DNA of 64,000 bases. Origin: Alphaproteobacteria bacterium. Lineage in GTDB: Bacteria; Pseudomonadota; Alphaproteobacteria; UBA8366; Aestuariispiraceae. Numbering within the stretch: position 1 is the first letter of the stretch; each line of letters opens with the position of its first letter. The notes below the pieces were generated by a model. It saw only the letters and a program-made list of their open reading frames with translations, had not been told where the DNA came from and made no database searches. The stretch lies in the NCBI GenBank assembly GCA_006844765.1, contig SPJV01000101.1, positions 14,662 through 78,661 on the forward strand. Reading direction: 5' to 3'. This document shows positions 19,304 to 26,478 of the stretch, in pieces. The translations under genes were made by a program, and so were the position numbers.

Positions 19304-20445
19304 TACTGGGATCCTCCCTTAGCGCCGCCGGTTAACCGGTCGAGCGGTAGATAAGGCAGCACACTAGACTCGCCGCCAGCGCCATTCTCAATCAGGACTT
19401 TGTTCATATTCGCCAGAATCTCTTCCATCGTCTGAAGATAGATTCGCCGCTTGGTGATATCCTCAGCTTTCTCATATTCATGCAGAACCGCCTTAAAGCG
19501 CTGCGAATCACCGATTGCCTGGTTAATCCGCTCTTGCTTATACGCTTCGGCAGCAAGGGTGATTTGCTGAGCCTGACCTTCGGCACGCTGGGTCACTTCG
19601 TTGAAATAACCGGTTGCTTCGTTAATCGCCCGCTCCCGGTCGGCATTGGCCGCCTGAACGTCACGGAAGGCATCGATGACAGCCTCCGGCGGATCAACCT
19701 TCTGCGGTTTGACCTCGATGACCTCAATCCCAGCCCCATAGGAATCAAGGATTTCCTGAAGCCGCTCACTCGCCTGGCCGGCCAAATCCGTCCGACCGCG
19801 CGTCCGTGCCACCTCAAAGCCAGTTTTCCCGACGATCTCGCGCATCGCCGCCTCAGCAGCATTCTTCACGCTTTCTTCAGGGTTTCGGACATTGAACAGG
19901 AACGCGCCAGCGTCGCGAATCTTCCATAAGACAACGAACTGAACATCAATGATATTCTCATCACCGGTCAGCATCAGGCTTTCTTCCGGCACATTCACAT
20001 TTGTGCTGGAGCCGGGACGGAAGCCAACTTCCACCTGGTTGATATTTGTGACCTTCGGCTTCAAGACTTCACCGATCGGTGCCGGGAAGTTGTAGTTCAG
20101 CCCTGGACGCGTCGTGTCCGCCAGTTTGCCGAACACAAGCTCGACACCCTGCTCATCCGGTTCAATCTGATAGAAACCGGTGAACAGCCAGAAAGCCACG
20201 CCGAAGGCGGCCAGGATACCAATGACCATGCCGTTCTTGCCGCCACCCGGGAAGAAGCGTTTGATCCTCTCCTGACTTTGACGGACCAGATCTTCGACAT
20301 CCGGGCCTTGCGGGCCGCGTCCACCGCCGGAGCCGCCACCGCTGCCCCAGGGATTGCGGGGGCCGCCACCCCCGCCGTTTCCGCGTCCGCCGCCGGAACT
20401 GCCACCGCCGCCCCACGGGCCACCGCTGTTATTTTCCCAAGGCAT
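19303..20445 (-). CDS. hflK: HflK, SPFH/prohibitin-like modulator of FtsH
   Basis: 380 aa. The first 60 residues are the characteristic Gly/Pro/Trp-rich cytoplasmic leader (MPWENNSGGPWGGGG...), then a membrane segment (GMVIGILAAFGVAFWLFTGFY), the SPFH domain (DEQGVELVFGKLADTTRPGLNYNFP) and a coiled coil. The ATG at 20445 is chosen because the family starts MPWENN...; a longer open frame upstream is not conserved. It heads the hflK-hflC-DUF2065 operon and is divergent from apbC across a 289-base region containing a perfect inverted repeat. Confidence 0.95.
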   Translation of the reverse strand: MPWENNSGGPWGGGGSSGGGRGNGGGGGPRNPWGSGGGSGGGRGPQGPDVEDLVRQSQERIKRFFPGGGKNGMVIGILAAFGVAFWLFTGFYQIEPDEQGVELVFGKLADTTRPGLNYNFPAPIGEVLKPKVTNINQVEVGFRPGSSTNVNVPEESLMLTGDENIIDVQFVVLWKIRDAGAFLFNVRNPEESVKNAAEAAMREIVGKTGFEVARTRGRTDLAGQASERLQEILDSYGAGIEVIEVKPQKVDPPEAVIDAFRDVQAANADRERAINEATGYFNEVTQRAEGQAQQITLAAEAYKQERINQAIGDSQRFKAVLHEYEKAEDITKRRIYLQTMEEILANMNKVLIENGAGGESSVLPYLPLDRLTGGAKGGSQ

Positions 20446-20602
20446 GAGGTTCAATCCTTCGCTCCGCCAATCCAAAATTCGTTCATTTCGCGCCCTAGGG
20501 ACGCGAGTGGCGCGCATAACACTCTTTTCGCCCCGGCAAATCAAGGTTTTCACGCCATTTTCCAACCCCAGCAGTGATGTTTTCGCCGAAGTCACTTTGC
20601 TT

Positions 20603-20632
20603 CGACGGTTTGATTCCTATATCAAACCGTCG
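20603..20632. promoter_or_regulatory. Perfect 12-bp inverted repeat between hflK and apbC
   Basis: CGACGGTTTGAT and ATCAAACCGTCG flank a 6-base spacer (TCCTAT). It lies 158 bases upstream of the hflK start and 103 bases upstream of the apbC start. No T-run follows on either strand, so it is not an obvious terminator. A second element, GATATAGG at 20643-20650, is complementary to CCTATATC at 20616-20623, which would allow an alternative pairing in RNA from either strand. An operator for the divergent genes or an RNA leader structure both fit. Confidence 0.6.
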
Positions 20633-20734
20633 CACCCTCAGCGATATAGGATGGCAGGCGCCGCCCGCCAGACGTCGACAAGGGGAAAAACAAAATTTTT
20701 CCGGCCCAAGGGCCCGATGATGAGGATTAAGTGG

Positions 20735-21886
20735 ATGGCGGAGATTACCGAAGAAAGCGTGCTGGAAACGCTGCGTACAATCGCAACCGACCCGGCCGCA
20801 CACGGCAAGGAAGGCAATATCGTCGATCTGGGCATGATCTCCGGTGTCGCGATCAAGGATCGGATGGTCCAATTCTCATTGGAAATCGAACCGGCCCGTG
20901 CAGACGCCTATGAGCCGTTGCGTATTCAGGCCGAAACAGTTGTCGCTTCCCTGGAGGGCGTCTTGTCCGCGACCTGCGTCCTGACCGCAGAAAAAGCGCC
21001 GGAGCGCAGTCAGCCGACCCCGATGGGCGCCCAGCAACCTCAAGCAACCAAGCCAGAAGACAAAACCGCAAGCGGTGGCGCTGCCGGCATTTCCCGGATC
21101 ATAGCGGTCGCAAGTGGCAAGGGCGGTGTCGGGAAATCAACCACTGCCGTCAATCTGGCACTTGGTCTAAAGGCCTTGGGCCTCACCGTCGGTATCCTGG
21201 ATGCGGATGTTTACGGTCCCTCGCTTCCGCGAATGCTGGGGATTTCGGGTCGACCGGATTCACCGGATGGAAAAACCCTGAAGCCAATGGAAAGCTATGG
21301 CCTGAAGGCCATGTCCATGGGCTTCCTGGTTGCCGAAGATCAACCGATTGTCTGGCGCGGCCCGATGGTGATGGGCGCCTTGCAGCAGATGCTGTCCGAT
21401 GTCGCCTGGGGTGATCTGGATGTCTTGATCGTCGACATGCCGCCCGGCACCGGTGATGCGCAGCTGACCATGGCGCAGAACACCCCTTTGGCCGGCGCGG
21501 TGATCGTTTCAACCCCACAGGACATTGCCCTTCTCGATGCGCGCAAGGGACTGAATATGTTCCGCAAGGTGGACGTGCCCGTGCTCGGCATTATCGAGAA
21601 TATGAGCCTCTTCATCTGTCCCAGCTGTGGCCATGAAAGCCATATCTTCGGCCATGGCGGCGCCAGAATGGAAGCGGAGAAGCTTGGGTGTGACTTCCTG
21701 GGTGAGGTGCCGCTGCATATCGACATTCGTGTCACAGCCGATGGCGGACGCCCGATCGTCGCAAGCGATCCGGATAGCGCCCATGCTCAGGCTTACCAAG
21801 CCATTGCAGAGAAGGTGCGCGATGCCGTGGGTCTTGGCGACACAGGCGGGGCCGGTCGTGCTGCACCGCGCATCGTGGTCAATTGA
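20735..21886 (+). CDS. apbC: Mrp/ApbC iron-sulfur cluster carrier ATPase
   Basis: 383 aa. An N-terminal MIP18/DUF59-like domain (MAEITEESVLETLRTIATDP...GNIVDLGMISG) precedes the P-loop ATPase with the deviant Walker A ASGKGGVGKST. Further motifs are the VDMPPGTGDAQLT segment and the cluster-binding pair CPSC in SLFICPSCGHESHIFG. It transfers Fe-S clusters to apoproteins in the cytosol. ATG 20735 is chosen because it follows AGGA at 8 bases and begins the conserved domain; the longer open frame upstream is Pro/Arg-rich antisense of the hflK leader. Its TGA overlaps the TTG start of the next gene. Confidence 0.94.
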   Translation: MAEITEESVLETLRTIATDPAAHGKEGNIVDLGMISGVAIKDRMVQFSLEIEPARADAYEPLRIQAETVVASLEGVLSATCVLTAEKAPERSQPTPMGAQQPQATKPEDKTASGGAAGISRIIAVASGKGGVGKSTTAVNLALGLKALGLTVGILDADVYGPSLPRMLGISGRPDSPDGKTLKPMESYGLKAMSMGFLVAEDQPIVWRGPMVMGALQQMLSDVAWGDLDVLIVDMPPGTGDAQLTMAQNTPLAGAVIVSTPQDIALLDARKGLNMFRKVDVPVLGIIENMSLFICPSCGHESHIFGHGGARMEAEKLGCDFLGEVPLHIDIRVTADGGRPIVASDPDSAHAQAYQAIAEKVRDAVGLGDTGGAGRAAPRIVVN

Positions 21887-22812
21887 CCGGCGGCGCACTG
21901 ATCATACCCCGACGCGGGGTTTTGAAGGCCGGGCTGGGCCTTGCCATTCCGGCCGTCGGTGGTCTTGCTGGTTGGTGCCTTAATCCAGGACGCAGCGGGG
22001 CGGCCGAGAATGATAAGGTCCTAGACATTATCAACAAGCGCCGCGATGCCGTTCGACGTGACCCAATTCGGTGGGAACCAAGACTGGGGTTGCTTGCCAA
22101 ACAGTTGGCCGAAGCGATCGCGCGGGGTCGCAGCGAAGGCGTCCCCATCGAAGAGGTCGAAGCAGAAGCCCGTCGGCAAGAATATCCCTACAAGCGTATA
22201 TCCTACATGATGGGGACAGACTATCAGAGCGCAGAACAACTGGTCGATGACTGGATCAACGGCGCCCGTGCTGACGAAGGCGTACTAGACCCCGTCTTTT
22301 CAGAAGCCGGTACAGCAATCGTAAACGGTCGCCAAATTGAAGGCGGAGGCGACGTTACCGTCTGGATCGCGCTATTCGCAACGCCAACGCATCCGGTATT
22401 GCCAGGTTGGGAGATGCGAGTCGTCACCCTATCAAACAAATTCAGGGCAAAGCGCCGCGCCGGCCCGCTTCAGCTAAACAAATTGTTGTCTAATGCCGCC
22501 CAGGCCCATGCAGATGATATGGCGCAGCAAGACTATTTTGCCCATGATTCACTGGATGGCCGCACCGCCGGCGACCGTGCCCATGCGGCAGGCTACCGCT
22601 TCCGCTATTGGCGGGAAAACCTGGCAACAGGACCGGCGCTGGACACCGCACGCGCCGCCGTAGACGGGTGGATCGCGTCTACCAGCCACCGCAAAGCCCT
22701 GCAGGACAAACGGATGACCGAAGTTGGCATCGGCTACACCTACCAACCGCAAGACAGCGGGCGCGTGCAGGGCGTCCATTATTGGGCCATGACACTCGCC
22801 TCGCCAGCGTAG
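21883..22812 (+). CDS. Tat-exported protein with two CAP/SCP-like domains
   Basis: 309 aa. The N-terminus has a twin-arginine signal (R10-R11 in IIPRRGVLKAGLGLAIPAVGG), predicting folded export. Residues about 45-175 look like a degenerate CAP domain (VLDIINKRRDAVRRDPIRWEPRLGLLAKQLAEAIA ... SEAGTAIVNG ... WIALFA). Residues 190-309 form a canonical one: LLSNAAQAHADDMAQQDYFAH, GYRFRYWRENLA, AVDGWIASTSHRKAL, MTEVGIGYTYQ and HYWAMTLA. Bacterial CAP proteins are extracytoplasmic and of mostly unknown activity. The TTG start forms a four-base TTGA overlap with the apbC stop; no ATG or GTG precedes the Arg pair. Confidence 0.8.
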   Translation: MTGGALIIPRRGVLKAGLGLAIPAVGGLAGWCLNPGRSGAAENDKVLDIINKRRDAVRRDPIRWEPRLGLLAKQLAEAIARGRSEGVPIEEVEAEARRQEYPYKRISYMMGTDYQSAEQLVDDWINGARADEGVLDPVFSEAGTAIVNGRQIEGGGDVTVWIALFATPTHPVLPGWEMRVVTLSNKFRAKRRAGPLQLNKLLSNAAQAHADDMAQQDYFAHDSLDGRTAGDRAHAAGYRFRYWRENLATGPALDTARAAVDGWIASTSHRKALQDKRMTEVGIGYTYQPQDSGRVQGVHYWAMTLASPA

Positions 22813-22833
22813 CCGATACACTCGCCTCGTCAG
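22792..22833 (+). repeat. 16-bp direct repeat at the end of the CAP gene
   Basis: ACACTCGCCTCGCCAG (22792-22807, last codons of the CAP gene) recurs as ACACTCGCCTCGTCAG (22818-22833) with one mismatch, offset 26 bases. It marks the left edge of the AT-richer two-gene patch. Confidence 0.7.
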
Positions 22834-22845
22834 GGCGTTAGGTGG

Positions 22846-22872
22846 TTGGAGATTGGAGATTGGAGATTGGAA
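22846..22872 (+). repeat. Heptamer tandem repeat (TTGGAGA) abutting a start codon
   Basis: Three exact copies of TTGGAGA plus a partial TTGGAA run directly into the ATG at 22873. Each unit contains GGAG, so several copies could act as Shine-Dalgarno sequences; the most proximal full GGAG ends 8 bases before the ATG. An in-frame TTG at 22846 would instead translate the repeat. Heptamers shift frame and spacing when copies are gained or lost, which could vary expression. Confidence 0.75.
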
Positions 22873-24198
22873 ATGATCCGAAAGATTGGCATTTCGGGCT
22901 TCATTTTAGTTGTCCTGGGAATGCTCTGCATATTGCAAATCATTTGGTCCTATCGCGTTGATCTCCCAAGAACTGATGCTGGATTTGTGTTGCATTTCGC
23001 GATCCCGACGGGTGTCACGATTATCTTTGCCGCTGCGGCGTTCTTGTTTCCGAAAGAGTGGCGCGATGGCTTTGCCATTGGCGGTATTTCAGCCTGTGCT
23101 GCCATATTACTGGGTGAAGCCTATCTGCAAGTTTCCCCTGTCGCGGTGAACCCTGATGAGGAAAAACAACCGACATCAGAAACGGCCGCCTTTGAAACGC
23201 AACGCGAGGCTATTCTGCAAGCGGGGGGAAGGGCATATCCACATCTGTGCCCCAATGCTGCGCGTCTTTTGTTATCCGCTGATAAACCCTTCGCGTTTGG
23301 AGGTATTGCAAATAACAGAATTTTCAATCGATTGCCCGGCGGGGATTATTCTGAAACCACAACAGATCGCTTTGGCTTCAACAATCCTAATTCAGTTTGG
23401 GATCAATCCGACAAGCCAAAAGCCCTAATTGTTGGGGATTCCTTTACTTTCGGCGCAGACCTTCCCTTTGGAGAGGGGTTTGTCGACCGGGCTAGAATGC
23501 TTAGTACAGATTGGGATGTTGTTAACCTGGGATGTGGCGGAAATGGACCTCTTGCGGAATTGGGAGGGATGCAAACCTTTGTTGGTCAGGTGAAGCCGGA
23601 CGTAATTATCTGGGCATATTTCGAAGGCAATGATCTGACAAAAGACATTTTGGGAGAGTTGAACGACCCTCGATTAAGGCGATATCTCGAAAATGGAGCG
23701 TTGGTTGGTCAGGACTTAGTATCGCGCCAATCTGAGATTGATGGAAGATATATCTCACTTGTGAGCCGGCCGCCGATTATGAAGTCAGAGGGGCCGATAT
23801 TGTCTCAGCCCTGGAGTTGGCGTCGGTTTTTGACATTAACGACGCTTCGAACGCGACTAGGGCTTACGCTTCATACCGAAAGAGTCGCGCTTCACGCATT
23901 TTCCGAAGCGATTGCGAAAGCCAAGCAAATTGCAGACAGCAGAAAAAGCCGTTTGATTTTTTTGTATCTTCCAGCCGAGCAACGCTATTTGAACAGTCTT
24001 GCCGGCTGGATGGCGGATGCCTACAAGATCGAAGTATTGGAGATCGTCGAACGCAACGGTATCGAAGTTGTAGATGTATCGGAACATTTCGCAGCCGAGA
24101 AAGAACCGAGAGACCTGTATACTGGACATTTCAATGCACAAGGCGCGGAAATAGCAGGCCGCGCACTTTCTGAAGCGCTTCGGGGCCTGCAGAACTAA
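22873..24198 (+). CDS. Membrane-anchored SGNH-hydrolase-like protein
   Basis: 441 aa, visibly lower G+C than its neighbours. The N-terminus has three hydrophobic segments (about 7-25, 41-61, 67-86). A periplasmic or cytoplasmic SGNH-fold domain follows: block I GDSFTFG with Ser190, block II Gly in NLGCGGNGPLAE, block III GND with Asn253, and block V D414 and H419 in DLYTGHF. Such membrane SGNH proteins often move or remove acyl groups on cell-surface polysaccharides (AlgX/AlgJ/DltD-like fold), but the substrate here is unknown. It converges on the transglutaminase-like gene, with 33 bases between stops. Confidence 0.7.
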   Translation: MIRKIGISGFILVVLGMLCILQIIWSYRVDLPRTDAGFVLHFAIPTGVTIIFAAAAFLFPKEWRDGFAIGGISACAAILLGEAYLQVSPVAVNPDEEKQPTSETAAFETQREAILQAGGRAYPHLCPNAARLLLSADKPFAFGGIANNRIFNRLPGGDYSETTTDRFGFNNPNSVWDQSDKPKALIVGDSFTFGADLPFGEGFVDRARMLSTDWDVVNLGCGGNGPLAELGGMQTFVGQVKPDVIIWAYFEGNDLTKDILGELNDPRLRRYLENGALVGQDLVSRQSEIDGRYISLVSRPPIMKSEGPILSQPWSWRRFLTLTTLRTRLGLTLHTERVALHAFSEAIAKAKQIADSRKSRLIFLYLPAEQRYLNSLAGWMADAYKIEVLEIVERNGIEVVDVSEHFAAEKEPRDLYTGHFNAQGAEIAGRALSEALRGLQN

Positions 24199-24231
24199 AC
24201 TGTCGGTGAGTTCCAGGAATTTCGAACGAGA

Positions 24232-25242
24232 CTAGAATTTGGCCTGCTGTTCAACCTCAATCCAATCGATCAAATATTCATCTGTAAGTGCATGGAAATT
24301 GAATTGAATATTTGTGTTTCCAGATTTGTCAAAAACGGCCTTACATTCAAGAAACGGATCATTTCCCGACCAATTGCAAGAGGCCCCTTTGACTGGAAAT
24401 TTTGGTGGAAGGCTGTCCGTGAAATAGAACCGCAAGACGATCGGTCGGTCCGCTTTCCCGCCAGTCAGTTTCCAAATGCTGTTTTTGCCCGTCCCAAATC
24501 TAGCTCCGAAAAACTGCGCCGCAATGCCAACAATCCCTGGAGACGCAATGATTTTATGTGGTTTGCCGTCATTGATGCCGATCTTATCATTGATGCGGCT
24601 GATGTCCAAATGTACCGGCATCCAGATGCGGTCGCCGGATTTCGCCCCGACAGATGATTGAAAACGCTCCCAAGTATCCTCTAGAAACTTTGGGCCATCT
24701 GGACGAAGGGCGGTGATCGACAGGTTCTCCGGTCCAAGCCTCTGCATTTCATCAAACTCAACGAGTTGCCCCTTTGAGTTCTGCATCACAACGCCTGTAT
24801 AGGGGTCAAGAATCACCCATCGGCCGTCAATTTGAACCCGTGCGAAGCTATGTGCCAAGCCGCCGCCGAAGACATCAAATTGGTGCGCGTCGAACCCGAA
24901 ATATCTCAGTAAATATACCAATGCGCGGGCTTGCGAATCACAACTTGCCGCAAGCGTCAGCATCTCCAACAATCCGGTAGGTAATCGCAACCAAGCCGGA
25001 AGCCGGCGGCCAGACAATGCGCCATACCATGGTTCCAGCGGTGCCTGCGCACCCCGGTGTTCGACGGAGACATACCGCGCCAATCCGATCAAAAAAGCAT
25101 TTCGATCAGTGTCGATCATTTCAATATCGACATAGTCCCTGACCGCGCCCAGTCGGTAATGATGAATAGCCGCAGCAGTGCCAAGCAGAACGCCCAGGCC
25201 GATGACGATACCGACCAACGCATTTCTCAATAAACTCCGCAT
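24232..25242 (-). CDS. Periplasmic transglutaminase-like cysteine protein
   Basis: 336 aa with one N-terminal membrane anchor (about residues 8-26) and then a transglutaminase-core fold. The catalytic triad is C101 (LAASCDSQARALVYLLRYFG), H131 (GLAHSFARVQIDG) and D146 (WVILDPYTG). The C-terminal 150 residues are a beta-rich region with two Cys (SCNW, LECKA) and no domain I recognise. Bacterial members act as peptidases or amidases on envelope substrates. It is AT-richer than flanking genes, like its convergent SGNH neighbour. It starts 34 bases after the stop of the XRE-pheA gene on the same strand and might be read through from it. Confidence 0.72.
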   Translation of the reverse strand: MRSLLRNALVGIVIGLGVLLGTAAAIHHYRLGAVRDYVDIEMIDTDRNAFLIGLARYVSVEHRGAQAPLEPWYGALSGRRLPAWLRLPTGLLEMLTLAASCDSQARALVYLLRYFGFDAHQFDVFGGGLAHSFARVQIDGRWVILDPYTGVVMQNSKGQLVEFDEMQRLGPENLSITALRPDGPKFLEDTWERFQSSVGAKSGDRIWMPVHLDISRINDKIGINDGKPHKIIASPGIVGIAAQFFGARFGTGKNSIWKLTGGKADRPIVLRFYFTDSLPPKFPVKGASCNWSGNDPFLECKAVFDKSGNTNIQFNFHALTDEYLIDWIEVEQQAKF

Positions 25243-25276
25243 TGGTTCGGCTTCTCCGCTTTTCTGGCTTTATCTG

Positions 25277-26398
25277 TCAGAAAGTCCGTTGTGGGCTGGC
25301 TGTGTAGACGCCCAGTATTTTCAGCTTGGTTGTAAAATATTGCAATTCGTCCAGGGCGCGATCGACGTTTTTATGGGCAGGGTGGCCCTCGATCTCAATA
25401 TAAAAACGGGCGATGCCGGGTTCTGCGACGGAGATATAGCTTTCCAGCCGGACCATATTGATCCCGTTCGTCGCGAAACCACCAAGCGACTTATAAAGCG
25501 ATGCCGGGACACTGCGGACCGTGAAGACGATGCTGGTCAGAACGCGCGGCGTGGCGGGGTCCGGTTCGATCCGGACGCGGGACATGACAACGAAACGGGT
25601 GACATTGCCAATCTTGTCTTCAATCCGACTGCGCAGCGTCTCCAGCTTATAGGTCTCGCCGGCAAGTGAGGATCCGATGGCGGCAATGGTCGGGTCGCCA
25701 AGCTCCGCCACTTCCTGCGCGGCGCCCGCAGTATCGGCGCGCGCGACCGGTTTGATGCCAAGCTCCCGCAATGTCGCCCGGCATTGCGCCAAGGCTTGTG
25801 GGTGACTGCGCGCTTCCTTTATCCCCTCCAGCGTGCCGCCAGCCGGGGCCAGCAGTTGGTGATGTACCGGCTGGAAATGCTCACCGATGATGTAAAGGCT
25901 CGATTCCGGTAGCAGATGATGGATATCCGCAACCCGGCCACCCAATGAGTTTTCAATCGGGATCATGGCAAGACCGGCAGTACCGGCTTCGACCGCAGCA
26001 AAAGCATCTTCGAAACTAGGGCAAGGCAGCGGCTTCAGGCTTGGATAGGCTTCCTGACAGGCAAGGTTGCTGTACGCGCCAGGCACGCCTTGAAAGGCAA
26101 TAACCGGGTTGTCCCGCGCCGGATTGATGATCATAGCTCCCGTTCCTTTTGCAATCACCGGATATGACGGGCCGATGGAAATTGTGCTCTCGGACTGCGG
26201 CGCCCCGCCTCCTTCAAGCCATTGGACACCGATGCCAAGCGCCTTTGCCACCGCCGCAACAAGCGCGCGGGTGGGCTCAGACTGACCCCGTTCCCAGCGG
26301 GCAATTGTGGCTTGGGTTTTACCCAAACGCAGCGCCAGATCTGCCTGGGTAAGGCCCGCCGCTTTTCGTGCATCCCGTATTCGTCGTCCAACTGTCAT
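25277..26398 (-). CDS. pheA: Fusion of XRE helix-turn-helix domain to prephenate dehydratase
   Basis: One uninterrupted frame of about 373 aa. Residues 1-62 are an XRE/HTH_3 domain (MTVGRRIRDARKAAGLTQADLALRLGKTQATIARWERG...). A linker of about 25 residues leads into a full prephenate dehydratase (VIAFQGVPGAYSNLACQEAYP, IPIENSLGGRVADIHHLL, catalytic GNVTRF) and a C-terminal ACT domain (SLGGFATNGINMVRLESYI) for phenylalanine control. The enzyme converts prephenate to phenylpyruvate. An internal ATG at 26134 follows AAGGA and GGGAG at good spacing and would give a normal-length PheA alone (285 aa). The ATG at 26398 has no ribosome-binding site; a TTG at 26434 is an alternative. XRE-type regulation of a PheA by fusion is unusual. 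Confidence 0.85.
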   Translation of the reverse strand: MTVGRRIRDARKAAGLTQADLALRLGKTQATIARWERGQSEPTRALVAAVAKALGIGVQWLEGGGAPQSESTISIGPSYPVIAKGTGAMIINPARDNPVIAFQGVPGAYSNLACQEAYPSLKPLPCPSFEDAFAAVEAGTAGLAMIPIENSLGGRVADIHHLLPESSLYIIGEHFQPVHHQLLAPAGGTLEGIKEARSHPQALAQCRATLRELGIKPVARADTAGAAQEVAELGDPTIAAIGSSLAGETYKLETLRSRIEDKIGNVTRFVVMSRVRIEPDPATPRVLTSIVFTVRSVPASLYKSLGGFATNGINMVRLESYISVAEPGIARFYIEIEGHPAHKNVDRALDELQYFTTKLKILGVYTASPQRTF

Positions 26399-26422
26399 GG
26401 CGCAGGGTTTAGGGAGTAAAGA

Positions 26423-26465
26423 TGACACTGTCAATAAATACGTTTATATAATAAATATGCATATT
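26423..26465. promoter_or_regulatory. AT-rich dyad cluster upstream of XRE-pheA
   Basis: Three dyads in 43 bases: TGACACTGTCA (26423-26433, centre C), ATAAATACGTTTAT (26434-26447, five-base arms) and the perfect palindrome AATATGCATATT (26454-26465). They lie between the J-domain gene stop and the XRE-pheA start in an AT-rich spacer that contrasts with the GC-rich flanks. On the minus strand TTGACA (26434-26429) could be a -35 element. They are plausible operators for the HTH domain encoded immediately downstream. Confidence 0.5.
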
Positions 26466-26478
26466 ATGTATATATTCA

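Noticed and set aside
20354..20734. N-terminal extension of apbC by over 120 codons
   Set aside because: It is Pro/Arg-rich antisense of the Gly-rich hflK leader followed by intergenic sequence; the ATG at 20735 has a good ribosome-binding site and starts the conserved domain.
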